A stretch of DNA of 64,000 nucleotides from UBA1268 sp002694955. GTDB lineage: Bacteria > Planctomycetota > Planctomycetia > Pirellulales > UBA1268. The stretch lies in contig JALCBP010000005.1 of assembly GCA_028066355.1 (NCBI GenBank), forward strand, positions 1 to 64,000, given 5' to 3'. A program made the position numbers and the translations under genes. Position 1 is the first letter of the stretch, and each line of letters begins with the position of its first letter. The notes under the pieces were generated by a model, which searched no databases, was not told where the DNA came from, and saw only the letters and a program-made list of their open reading frames with translations. Positions 51,381-60,522 of this stretch are shown here, piece after piece.

Positions 51381-52444
51381 GTGAGCGTGTAATTCAATTT
51401 CGTGTTGGCGTGATGGTTTTAGCAACCGCCATCATCGCTGGAATACTAATTGTTTTGTTTGGAGATCTACCGAGTCTTGTCCAATCAACCTATCCACTGC
51501 GGATGAACTTCTCAGAGGCGAGAGGCGTTTCCAGCGGCACTCCCGTACGAAAAAATGGGATTCTTGTTGGACGAGTCAACTCGGTCATGCTCGACGAACT
51601 GGGTGGCGTAAGTGTTGTTGCTCAAATTGATTCCTATGTACCGGTCTACCGTGATGAGACACCACGCGTCGCGAGCACAATTCTTGGTGACGCAGAAATT
51701 GAACTTGTTGCAGGCCGCATTTCACCTCCCCGACAACGAATCACCACAGATGAAGTTTTACGCGGTGCAGTGTCGAAGGATCCTCTTGAACTTTTTTCCA
51801 CACTCGAGCCAAAAGTAACTGCTTCCCTGGAATCACTCACTCGGGCAGGTGACGCTGTTGCTATGCTCTCTGAAAATATTGAGCGGATCTTTGTAAAAGA
51901 AGACATTCAAATTGACCAGACTGTCAAGAAACTTGATGTTGCACTAGACACCTTTACAACAGCTATGAACAACGTGAATGACATTGTTGGCGACGCAGAA
52001 GCACGAGAAAAGCTTAAGGATTCTATCTACACCCTGCCGGATGTTCTCGTTGATTTGCGAAAGTCTGTCGGGGGAATTAGCGCAACCATTGATACTGCCG
52101 ATCGCAATCTCCGAAATCTTGAAGGCCTCTCAAGACCCCTCGGTGAACGTGGTGCATCAATGGTACAGGGTATAGACCGTGCCATAAATCGCCTTGATAC
52201 AGTTCTCGTTCAAGCAGCAACTTTCACTCAAGCCCTTAACGAATCTCAAGGCACACTTGGCAAACTGGTTCGCGATCCAGGGGTTTATAATGATCTGGCC
52301 CAAGCCGCGAATAACGTGAATCGCCTGACACAAGATTTACGGCCAATTATTGATGACGTTCGGGTGTTTACCGACAAGATTGCACGTCACCCAGAGCAAC
52401 TTGGCGTGCGTGGCGCACTTGATCGAAAAACCGGCCTGAAGTAA
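51377..52444 (+). CDS. mlaD: MCE-domain lipid transport protein (MlaD-like)
   Basis: This 355-residue protein has one N-terminal membrane anchor (VGVMVLATAIIAGILIVLFG) followed by a single MCE domain (LRMNFSEARGVSSGTPVRKNG and GRVNSVML). The remaining 230 residues are mostly helical and probably form a periplasmic tail or tunnel, as in longer MCE proteins. It is the last gene of the mlaEFD operon. It ends 22 bp from the convergent cphA stop. Confidence 0.9.
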   Translation: MSERVIQFRVGVMVLATAIIAGILIVLFGDLPSLVQSTYPLRMNFSEARGVSSGTPVRKNGILVGRVNSVMLDELGGVSVVAQIDSYVPVYRDETPRVASTILGDAEIELVAGRISPPRQRITTDEVLRGAVSKDPLELFSTLEPKVTASLESLTRAGDAVAMLSENIERIFVKEDIQIDQTVKKLDVALDTFTTAMNNVNDIVGDAEAREKLKDSIYTLPDVLVDLRKSVGGISATIDTADRNLRNLEGLSRPLGERGASMVQGIDRAINRLDTVLVQAATFTQALNESQGTLGKLVRDPGVYNDLAQAANNVNRLTQDLRPIIDDVRVFTDKIARHPEQLGVRGALDRKTGLK

Positions 52445-52466
52445 TCGTGGATGATACAAATTTGCT

Positions 52467-55181
52467 TTACAAATCTGATGATCCGTCTTTTTTGTTCTCA
52501 GGGTCGAGGTGCATTTTACTCGGGTCTTGGGTCCGAATATCCGCTATTTGATCAAAACTGATTCCACGAAGTCTATTACCGTAACGATTCATCAACCACG
52601 GCATTGTTTGCTCAATCGTATCCGGCTGTAGCAAAACAAGATCACCAGGTTTCACTGCATCAAGTACCGTCGCAGCAGAGGTTTCCCAATCCCCACCCGA
52701 CTCGACGACGGCACGACGCTTTGACTGTGTTGTTCTCACGATACCTTCGGCAATGAGTCGTGTTATCTCCCCCGGACTGCGACCTCTCCTGTAGGCATCT
52801 TCATAGATAACAATGCGATCAAATGTCCTGCCCAAGAGTTCACCTTGTCGCAGAAGATCTTCATTCCGACGATCTCCTGCTGCTGAATATACTGCCGTTC
52901 TTTGAGCATCTGGTAGCTTTTCGAGTGTTAAACAGACCTGTTCCAAAGACGGTACGTTGTGTCCGTAGTCAACAATTACAGTAGCTCCATCTAATTCAAG
53001 CATATTGAATCGCCCAGGACTCCCGCCCAACCCACTCGAGAAGCCCTCGAGTCCGAGTCGGACCAACTCGAGTGGAACGCCCATGCTCCATGCTGCAGCA
53101 GCTGCCGCAAGTGCATTCTCAACCTGAAACGAAACCAAGCCCTGATGAACGAGGGGAACTTTTTCTAAATTCGCTAATCGAGTTTCACGAGGTCCATCAC
53201 ATAGTACGATCCACCCGTCACGGATTGTCGCACCAAGACCTCCTGCAGCCAAGTGTTCGCTTAGAACGGGAAACTCTGGATTAAGAGAGAAGTAAATCAC
53301 CCGCCCCCGACACCATTTCTTCATATCGACAACCAGCGGATCTGCTGCATTGAGGACAGCTGCCCCACTTGGACGTACAGCGGCAACGATTGCACCTTTC
53401 ACCCAAGCAAGTTGTTCTGGGGTATCGATCTCATGCAGCCCAAGGTGATCACCTGAAGCAATATTGGTGACAACGGCCACATCACAAGCATCAAACCCAC
53501 ATCCTTCGCGAAGAATTCCTCCCCTTGCTGTTTCAAGAACGGCCGTTGTCACATTGGGTTGCGCTAATATTCGACGTGCACTTGCTGGCCCACTGCAATC
53601 TCCTGAATCGAGCTGTCTATCGTTTACCCACACGCCTTCCGTACAGGCAATGCCAACTGTAGCCCCACCGGTTGAGGCTACATGAGCCAGAAGGCGAGTA
53701 ACTGTTGTTTTTCCGTTTGTGCCAGTTACTGCTGCAACAGGAACCCGACCATCATCACCGGTTTCAAAAAGAGTATCAATGATCGCTGAACCAACATCCC
53801 GTGACTCTCCAACCGTTGGCTCCAAATGCATTCGAAGCCCAGGACACGCATTTATTTCAACAACACCCCCATGCTGGATACTCAAGGGTTGATCAATGCG
53901 TGTCGCCATAATGTCAACCCCTGCAATATCAAGCCCAACTACTCGTACCGCATCGATGGCAAGCCGAATTGTATCTGGATGAACGAGGTCTGTAACATCC
54001 TCAGCTGTACCACCAGTACTTAGGTTTGCATTCCTGCGGAGAAGAACAAGCTGCCCGTCATTCGGGATAGATTCCTTTGAAAAACCTTGCTCACGCAGGG
54101 CAACCTCAGCAGCAGCGTCAAGACATAAGAGAGAGAGTGATCCTGCATGATCATCACAACGACGTGGATTCCTATTTTCTTTTTGAACAAGCGTTTCAAT
54201 CGTTGAAATACCATCACCTGTGATACACGGAGCGCAACGACGCGCTGCTGCAATAAGCTCTTCACCAACAACCAACAGGCGATAATCATCACCTGCTAGA
54301 CAACGCTCAACAACAACCTCTTCCTCCTCTGAAATTGCCACAGAATACGCTTGGGAGACCTCGTCCTGTGTTGTCAACCCAACTGAAACACCTCGGCCCT
54401 GATTACCACAGCGAGGCTTGATAACTACTGGCAAGCCAATTTCCGTAGCCACTTCCCAGGCTTCTTTAGCCGAGAAAACTGGCTTTCCTTTGGCAATTGG
54501 AATGCCCGCTTCTTCAAGCAAATCTCGAGTCACCTCCTTATCTTGCGCGATTGCTTCGCTAACAGCTGATGTCTGGTCAGTCTCAGCCGCAATAATCCGA
54601 CGCTGCTTCGAACCAATTCCAAGACGGACAAGTGACCCCTCACTGAGCCTACGTACTGGTATATCTCGACGGCGTGCTGCCTCCACGATCGAGCGAGTAC
54701 TCGGCCCAAGTTGCTCGAGAAGTAGTTTCTCTCGCAAGGTCTCTATCGTTTGCTCAACATCAAACTGACTTCCCTCTATCGCTGCCACAAGCAGTGCATG
54801 TGCAGCACGCAAGCAATGAATTGCAAACTCTTCTTCCTTATATTCAATGATAACATTGTAAACGCCATGTTTTTTCGTCTCGTGCGCCCTTCCGTATCCA
54901 ACTTCTGTACCAGCAAGTGATTGAAGTTCGAGTGTTACATGCTCAAGAACATGCCCCATCCAAGTGCCTGTCCGTAGCCGTTCAAAAAATCCACCACGCT
55001 CACCAATCGAGCAACGATGCTCGATCATCGTTGGCAACCAATTCATTAATCGTTCATTAAACCCCGCAAGCGTGTGCGAGGGATATTCCTCAAGCCATCC
55101 GAGATCAACACGTACTTCAAGAACCGGAAAGCGGGCCCACTGATTAGGACCTCGCAGGACTTTAATTGTGTCAATATTCAT
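52467..55181 (-). CDS. cphA: Cyanophycin synthetase
   Basis: This 904-residue enzyme polymerises Asp and Arg into cyanophycin, a nitrogen storage polymer. Domains in order: an N-terminal domain (residues 1-160) with HVLEHVTLELQSLAG; an ATP-grasp domain (about 200-480) with VIKPRCGNQGRGVSVG and VVERCLAGDDYRLLVV; and a Mur-ligase-like domain (about 485-880) with P-loop GTNGKTT, GDHLG and DYGHNVPSLE. The HxxEH in the N domain fits the Zn-peptidase-like site reported for primer formation in this family. The length matches CphA1. No cyanophycinase is in the window. It is divergent from an ABC transporter and DUF1854 pair. Confidence 0.95.
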   Translation of the reverse strand: MNIDTIKVLRGPNQWARFPVLEVRVDLGWLEEYPSHTLAGFNERLMNWLPTMIEHRCSIGERGGFFERLRTGTWMGHVLEHVTLELQSLAGTEVGYGRAHETKKHGVYNVIIEYKEEEFAIHCLRAAHALLVAAIEGSQFDVEQTIETLREKLLLEQLGPSTRSIVEAARRRDIPVRRLSEGSLVRLGIGSKQRRIIAAETDQTSAVSEAIAQDKEVTRDLLEEAGIPIAKGKPVFSAKEAWEVATEIGLPVVIKPRCGNQGRGVSVGLTTQDEVSQAYSVAISEEEEVVVERCLAGDDYRLLVVGEELIAAARRCAPCITGDGISTIETLVQKENRNPRRCDDHAGSLSLLCLDAAAEVALREQGFSKESIPNDGQLVLLRRNANLSTGGTAEDVTDLVHPDTIRLAIDAVRVVGLDIAGVDIMATRIDQPLSIQHGGVVEINACPGLRMHLEPTVGESRDVGSAIIDTLFETGDDGRVPVAAVTGTNGKTTVTRLLAHVASTGGATVGIACTEGVWVNDRQLDSGDCSGPASARRILAQPNVTTAVLETARGGILREGCGFDACDVAVVTNIASGDHLGLHEIDTPEQLAWVKGAIVAAVRPSGAAVLNAADPLVVDMKKWCRGRVIYFSLNPEFPVLSEHLAAGGLGATIRDGWIVLCDGPRETRLANLEKVPLVHQGLVSFQVENALAAAAAAWSMGVPLELVRLGLEGFSSGLGGSPGRFNMLELDGATVIVDYGHNVPSLEQVCLTLEKLPDAQRTAVYSAAGDRRNEDLLRQGELLGRTFDRIVIYEDAYRRGRSPGEITRLIAEGIVRTTQSKRRAVVESGGDWETSAATVLDAVKPGDLVLLQPDTIEQTMPWLMNRYGNRLRGISFDQIADIRTQDPSKMHLDPENKKDGSSDL

Positions 55182-55866
55182 TGGCGAAAGGCACTATAGG
55201 GTATTTGTTGAGGCTGAATCAGAGTGGAGTAACAATCTATTGCAATGAGGACGCTTGATGAAAATTGATTAAGAGGGAAAGGACAGTCTTGGAGCCTCTT
55301 TGGTTGTGATCTACCGTGTTCACAGCAAAATGATTGCTATAACGCAGCTGTATCGAAGTCGCTTCAATGAGTCCAGCAAAGCATGACGCCGTTATTTCCA
55401 GAATTTCTTTTCGGCACGATTTCATTGAAACGAACCATGATACGATACTATTTGGCGACACCAAATCCAAGTTTTATTCCTTCAATACTGTGCTCAATAC
55501 CACTTTTGAGCATTTCATATGGAATGAAATCAGAAACTCATCGTGTTAAACGGAATGCACTGGAGAATTTCTGTCATTTGATCAACTACCAAGGATTCAC
55601 TACATGTGCATACTGTGTACCAAAACAAGCGAATCCTTGCCGTTGCATCATTGAATATGGTTTCCTGATGATCCCCCCTGCCTTTTCCTGCTTCATTACG
55701 ACATTCTTCAGAATTACCTCGATTTCAATGTAAATCACACTCCGTGGCTTTCCCCGATTTTAGTCGGTAGTTTTTTCACACAAAAAAGCACTGTTGTGTG
55801 TAATTTCTATACACCTCGTATCACTGATTCCTTACGCTTTCAGCAAAACATGCCACAGCATCTGCA
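55182..55866. other. 685-bp divergent intergenic region between cphA and the ABC transporter
   Basis: This is the longest gene-free stretch of the window. It is AT-rich and should hold the promoters of cphA (minus) and the transporter (plus). A palindrome ATTTCAT-N5-ATGAAAT lies at 55512-55530 and a related TTTCATTGAAA at 55420-55430. TGTGA-N10-TCACA at about 55307-55326 has a spacer too long for a CRP site. Several short open frames show no recognisable protein. Two adjacent hairpins lie at 55754-55800. Confidence 0.5.
55754..55800 (+). promoter_or_regulatory. Terminator-like hairpin plus second hairpin in the ABC transporter leader
   Basis: CCGA-TTTTAG-TCGG is followed after three bases by a six-T run (55771-55776). 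Right after it, CACACAA and TTGTGTG form a perfect 7-bp stem with a 10-base loop. No gene on the plus strand ends upstream, so a terminator-like element here may control the leader transcript of the transporter 66 bp downstream. The first stem is short, so this is tentative. Confidence 0.3.
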
Positions 55867-58146
55867 ATGCCACTAAAAATGCCATCCGCTGAATCCTTTG
55901 ATCGTATCGGGGCTGAAACAGCAGAGACCTTGCTGGCATGCTGTCATATCAACCTTGATGACGAAGCACAATTTAGCTCGAGTTGGTTAGCAATTTCTAC
56001 GACAGCCCTTTACGCAGGAGAAGGCTACCCTCTCACTTCACAACACAGTATTGAAGAATGCAAAATTCACGCGCAGCGTTGCTGGCCACTGCAAAAAAAT
56101 CTTCGACTGACCATGACAAATCGGCCTACCATCGGCCAACTTGAACTGCGCGCAGGTCAGGAAGTTCTTGAATGTTGGAAATTTAGTGCCGGAATCACGT
56201 CAGACGTTGAACGATTAAAAGATTGTTTTGAAACAGCACGTGATGATTTGTTTTTAAGCGAAAAATCGACTTTGAAACAAAGCTTTAAAAGTGAAAGTCC
56301 TTATCCCAAAGATTCAAAAAAAGTAACAAAGGGATCATTTGCTGCACTTCTTCGGGTACTGAGCTTTGCTGGTCCATACTGGCGGGTCGTCACAATCGGT
56401 ACGGTGCTCGCACTTGCTACTACGTTCGCCAGTCTCGTACCTCCATATCTGACAATGCCACTTGTCGACAGAGTACTTATCCCGCAACAATCTGGAGAAC
56501 ATGTCACTATTGGAACCGCCATGCCCTACCTCGCTGGGCTAGCTGCAGCAGCCATTCTTGCTTCTTCTCTTGGATGGGGACGGACATGGATACTCGCCTG
56601 GGTTAGTGAGCGCATCACGGCAGATATGCGAATTCGTACCTATGCCCATGTGCAATCATTATCACTCGACTTTTTTGCCACCCACCGAACTGGTGACCTT
56701 ATTTCCAGAATTGGAAGTGATACCGAGCGGCTGAATAACTACGTGTCGATTAGCCTCATCGATTTTTTCTCGAATCTTCTTCTCGTAGTATTCACCGCAA
56801 TTGTGCTATTTACCATCTCTCCACTACTTGCGGTGATGACTCTTGTACCCTTTCCCTTTGTCGTTTGGCTTGTCTATTCTGTCCGTGGCAGATTACACCA
56901 AGGATTTTCTCGAAGTCGTATTGCTTGGGCTGATATGACAAGTGTTCTGGCTGACACCATTCCGGGAATCCGTGTTGTGAAAGCATTTGCGCAAGAGAAG
57001 CGGGAGATCAGTCGTTTCAGACGTGCTAATCATCGCGTGCTTGAGGCGAACGACCATGTCAATGTTACGTGGAGCTACTTTGGTCCACTTGTCACACTAT
57101 TCAGTGAATTTGGAATCCTTGTCATTTGGGCAAGTGGAGTGTGGTTAGTTTTCAATAACTCTGTCACTGTTGGGACATTAACTGCATTTCTGGCTTACAT
57201 ATCAAGATTTTATGGCAAAGTTGAATCCATGGTACGAATGGTTCCAGCGACTCAACGGGCAGCTGCAAGCGCACAACGAATCTGTGATCTTCTCGACTGC
57301 CGTCCAACAGTGGCAGAGCCCACTGCTCCACATCAAATTAAACAATTCAAAGGGCAGATTGATTTACAGAACATCTATTTTCGCTATGGCAACCGTGAAG
57401 TCATTCACGGACTAAACCTCACTATCAAAGCTGGAGAAATGATCGGGCTTGTTGGAACAAGTGGTGCCGGGAAGACGACACTCGCTAATCTTATCTGCCG
57501 TTTTCATGATCCAAGTAGTGGCACTATCTGTATTGATGGGATAGATCTTCGTAAACTTGCATTAAATAATTACCGACAACATATCGGATGCGTTTTGCAG
57601 GAACCTTTCCTATTTTTTGGGTCGATTGCCGAAAATATTTCGTACGGACGCCCAGAAGCTTCGAGAGATGAAATAGTAAGCGCCGCCCGAGCTGCCGGAG
57701 CCCATGACTTTATTCTCCGTCTTCCCCATGCATACGATTCACGGGTTGGTGAACGGGGAGCCCAGCTCTCAGGGGGTGAACGACAGCGGATTTCAATTGC
57801 TCGAGCTCTTCTAGTCAACCCTGCGATACTCATTCTTGATGAAGCAACATCGAGTGTCGACGCTGAGACTGAATCGGTTATTCAACACGCTATCGAGGAA
57901 CTTGTAACCGGGCGAACTACGATAGCAATTGCTCATAGGCTGGCCACTCTTCGCCGAGCAGATCGTTTAGTTGTCCTCGAGCATGGCCAGATTGTTGAAA
58001 TTGGCACTCATGATGAACTACTTGCTCTTGGCAGGACCTACGCCCGCCTTTACCAGACCCAAATCATTGATAGCCACAAACAAGACCTCATGGCAGAAAC
58101 TTTATACAACACGAAATTCGCTACAAAGGAAAAACTGTTTGAATGA
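55867..58146 (+). CDS. Cyanophycin-linked ABC transporter (fused permease-ATPase) with extra N-terminal domain
   Basis: This 759-residue half-transporter has three parts. Residues 1-160 form a soluble domain of unknown fold (IGQLELRAGQEVLECWKF). Residues about 165-470 form an exporter-type membrane domain with six helices and SLDFFATHRTGDLISRIGSD. Residues about 490-740 form the ATPase, with Walker A GTSGAGKTT, Q-loop, signature LSGGERQRISIARAL and Walker B ILILDEATSS. It probably acts as a homodimer. NCBI-type families name such proteins cyanophycin-metabolism-associated because they sit with cphA and DUF1854 genes, as here. The substrate is unknown. ATG 55879 is another possible start. Confidence 0.88.
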   Translation: MPLKMPSAESFDRIGAETAETLLACCHINLDDEAQFSSSWLAISTTALYAGEGYPLTSQHSIEECKIHAQRCWPLQKNLRLTMTNRPTIGQLELRAGQEVLECWKFSAGITSDVERLKDCFETARDDLFLSEKSTLKQSFKSESPYPKDSKKVTKGSFAALLRVLSFAGPYWRVVTIGTVLALATTFASLVPPYLTMPLVDRVLIPQQSGEHVTIGTAMPYLAGLAAAAILASSLGWGRTWILAWVSERITADMRIRTYAHVQSLSLDFFATHRTGDLISRIGSDTERLNNYVSISLIDFFSNLLLVVFTAIVLFTISPLLAVMTLVPFPFVVWLVYSVRGRLHQGFSRSRIAWADMTSVLADTIPGIRVVKAFAQEKREISRFRRANHRVLEANDHVNVTWSYFGPLVTLFSEFGILVIWASGVWLVFNNSVTVGTLTAFLAYISRFYGKVESMVRMVPATQRAAASAQRICDLLDCRPTVAEPTAPHQIKQFKGQIDLQNIYFRYGNREVIHGLNLTIKAGEMIGLVGTSGAGKTTLANLICRFHDPSSGTICIDGIDLRKLALNNYRQHIGCVLQEPFLFFGSIAENISYGRPEASRDEIVSAARAAGAHDFILRLPHAYDSRVGERGAQLSGGERQRISIARALLVNPAILILDEATSSVDAETESVIQHAIEELVTGRTTIAIAHRLATLRRADRLVVLEHGQIVEIGTHDELLALGRTYARLYQTQIIDSHKQDLMAETLYNTKFATKEKLFE

Positions 58147-58195
58147 GTATGAATTGCAAGTGATATGCCAGGAAAAAATAAAGAACGTAACTCAA

Positions 58196-58663
58196 ATGAA
58201 CATCAATGACTGTAGGTTTACGCGTTTGTCAGATGGAAAAGTTACCCTGCTTACACCTGCAGGTGATCGCCATGAAGCCGTCCGCCTTGTGCGAGCATTT
58301 CCATTCACAGCCGCGAATGGACCAGTCGCTGTTGTAGACAGCAAAGGGAATGAAATTCTCTGGATCAAGGATCCTGACTCACTTTCATTGACACATCAAG
58401 AATTTATTCAAAACCAAATAAAACGAGAAGAATTCCTGCCCAGGATTCAATTTATTAAGTCGGTATCACAAGGGACGCCCCATCAATGGAATGTGGCTAC
58501 CGACCGAGGGGAAAATACTTTTGAGCAAGCCGCTTCTGATGGAGTTGTCTGGCATCCAGACGGGAGCGTCTCCATCACTGATTGTGATGGTATTTGCTAC
58601 CTGATCCCAGCTGTCCAGAAACTGGACCGGCACAGCCGAAGGCTTCTTGAGCGGTATAGCTAG
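58196..58663 (+). CDS. DUF1854 protein linked to cyanophycin locus
   Basis: This 155-residue soluble protein matches DUF1854: LVRAFPFTAANGPVAVVDSKG, EFLPRIQFIKSV, WNVATDRGENTF and VSITDCDGICYLI. The function of the family is unknown. I start at the ATG at 58196 (MNINDCRF); the open frame upstream overlaps the ABC gene in another phase. The gene is 49 bp after the ABC transporter and surely co-transcribed. A small stem GCGG-AAAATA-CCGC follows the stop and may be a weak terminator. A role as cytosolic partner of the transporter is an inference from this repeated gene neighbourhood. Confidence 0.85.
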   Translation: MNINDCRFTRLSDGKVTLLTPAGDRHEAVRLVRAFPFTAANGPVAVVDSKGNEILWIKDPDSLSLTHQEFIQNQIKREEFLPRIQFIKSVSQGTPHQWNVATDRGENTFEQAASDGVVWHPDGSVSITDCDGICYLIPAVQKLDRHSRRLLERYS

Positions 58664-58863
58664 CGGAAAATACCGCCTTTCTTCACCAATCCCTCTCATC
58701 TGCCAGCTCTTGTTTAAAACTGGATGGAATACGCCGTTCATGCGGACTGCATCCTTATTTTTTTCAGAAAAAAGGCTCAAGAATCCTAACAATTCGGTTG
58801 AAAGACATTTCCAAGCAATTAGGCTCGATTCTGTCTTCGAAGTACCTTTTTGGAGTTTAGGTG

Positions 58864-60522
58864 ATGGTTTCTTTCCAACGTTGCATTGCACGAGCGTCAG
58901 CCAATCGTCTTCTTCCTTTCTTGATGAAAGCAGGAGTATCACTCTGTGTCCTAGCGTCTTTCCTTTCCGCTTCACCAAGTGCTGGCCAATGCTGCGGTCA
59001 AGCAATCACAACGCCAGTAGTTTCACAGTCTTATCGTCTGGATTACCGAACGGTGTATGACGAACAGCAGGTAACTGCCTACAGAATGACATACGAGACA
59101 GTTTATGACACCAAGACTTATACAGTCCAAAAACCTGTATGGGAAACGGAAACTCGAGAACGACGCTATACCGTCCAACGGCCGGTGTGGGAAACTCAGA
59201 ATCGTGAAGAGCGATATACGGTTATGAAGCCTGTTTATGAAACAGTTGTTCAAGATCGCAGCTATAACGTTGTACGTGACGTCGTGGAAACAAGTACTCG
59301 TGAAGAACGATACACAGTCATGAAACCAACCTACGAGACCTGTATGCAGCAGCGAGTGAGTACAGTTCGTCGACCAGTTTATGAGACATCAGAAAGACAG
59401 GAAGTGTATTCAGTCGCAGAACCTGTTACGTCTATGAGAACTGCTTATTCTGTCAGTAGTACTCCTGTTGATACAGTCACACCGGTAGTCACACCTGGCT
59501 ACACATCACTTGGCTGGCAGCCGAGGGCAACCTATTTCAATCCTTATACTGGAGTAACCTCATGGAGACGAGGTGGTCTTGGATGGAATGTTACTCCTGG
59601 AGTTGTTGTCAATCAGGTAAATCGAGTTTACCAGCCAACAGTAACTCCAATTCAGGTGCCACAGACAACTTATGTGAACCGAGTTGTTACTCGAAAAGTA
59701 CCGGTTCAGACTGTTCGCTATGTGGACGAACAGGTTGTTCAACAAATTCCAGTACAAACCATGAAAATGGTACCGGAAGTTCAAGTACGGCAGGTACCTG
59801 TTCAGACAGTACGAAAAGTAGTCGAACGTGTTGAAAACAAGGTTCCGGTACAGGTTTGTAAATATGTTGCTGAGGAACAAGTGCGACAGGTACCTATTCA
59901 GGTACTTAAGTATATCGCTGAACAACGAGTAGAACCAGTTTCGGTACAGGTTTGCAAATATGTTGCTGAACAACGAACCGCTCAAGTGCCACGCATTGTC
60001 GCAAAACAGGTTCCCTATTCCTACGTTGTGAGAAAGCCTCGTACTGTTGTAACGCGTGTCCCACTTGATCCGTGTGGAAACCCACTTCCTGTCGCACCGA
60101 GTACTGCACCAGTACCTGCCCTTCCTCCAGCCTCGACTCCACCAATGACACCAGCGACCTCAACAGCCCCTACGTTGGCTCCCGCAACTCAGGCTCCCGC
60201 AACTCAGGCTCCCGCAACTCAGGCCCCCGCAACTCAGGCCCCCGTAGTAGGTAACGGTCCGATTAAGACCTTCAGTGATAGACCGACCGAAGTGCCTCCC
60301 TCAAGCAAAGAAGGCTGGAAAGACTCAGATTTAAACCATATCAACCCAGAGACTGGAGTTTCTCCATCAGCAGGCCAACCAATTCAAACAAATCGGCCTG
60401 CCGAAGACCCAGCCGGAGACCTTGAGCCAAAAGTTCCAACAGCATCGGAACCAACACCAGCCGCTGGCACATCACTGAAACTTCAGCCAATCCCAGCACC
60501 CGCAACAACACATACGACTTGA
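58864..60522 (+). CDS. YTV-repeat secreted protein
   Basis: This protein of about 550 residues has a signal peptide (hydrophobic MKAGVSLCVLASFLSAS, ending SAG). ATG 58924 would place the start directly at it. Residues about 55-185 carry about six repeats of about 22 residues built on RYTVMKPVYET, the YTV motif known from planctomycetes. A second block of about 16-residue repeats (VPVQTVRKVVE, VPVQVCKYVAE) covers about residues 275-385. Then comes a Pro/Ala/Thr-rich tail with four PATQA units. Only a few Cys are present, including a CC pair after the signal and one Cys in some repeats. It may be a cell-surface structural protein, but no enzyme motif is visible. Confidence 0.85.
   Translation: MVSFQRCIARASANRLLPFLMKAGVSLCVLASFLSASPSAGQCCGQAITTPVVSQSYRLDYRTVYDEQQVTAYRMTYETVYDTKTYTVQKPVWETETRERRYTVQRPVWETQNREERYTVMKPVYETVVQDRSYNVVRDVVETSTREERYTVMKPTYETCMQQRVSTVRRPVYETSERQEVYSVAEPVTSMRTAYSVSSTPVDTVTPVVTPGYTSLGWQPRATYFNPYTGVTSWRRGGLGWNVTPGVVVNQVNRVYQPTVTPIQVPQTTYVNRVVTRKVPVQTVRYVDEQVVQQIPVQTMKMVPEVQVRQVPVQTVRKVVERVENKVPVQVCKYVAEEQVRQVPIQVLKYIAEQRVEPVSVQVCKYVAEQRTAQVPRIVAKQVPYSYVVRKPRTVVTRVPLDPCGNPLPVAPSTAPVPALPPASTPPMTPATSTAPTLAPATQAPATQAPATQAPATQAPVVGNGPIKTFSDRPTEVPPSSKEGWKDSDLNHINPETGVSPSAGQPIQTNRPAEDPAGDLEPKVPTASEPTPAAGTSLKLQPIPAPATTHTT
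60181..60240 (+). repeat. In-frame 15-bp minisatellite (PATQA x4)
   Basis: Four tandem copies of cccgcaactcaggcY (Y = t or c) encode PATQA repeats in the tail of the YTV protein. The unit is a multiple of three, so copy-number change would alter the tail length without frameshift. Confidence 0.9.

Noticed and set aside
55307..55326. TGTGA...TCACA pair between cphA and the ABC gene as a CRP site
   Set aside because: The spacer is 10 bp rather than 6 bp and the flanks are not symmetric.
55383..55733. 116-codon frame in the cphA-ABC intergenic region
   Set aside because: It overlaps another frame and has no recognisable domain, no ribosome-binding site and a composition typical of AT-rich noncoding DNA.
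60181..60240. CRISPR-like array
   Set aside because: The repeats are 15 bp without spacers, in frame, and encode PATQA in a protein tail.
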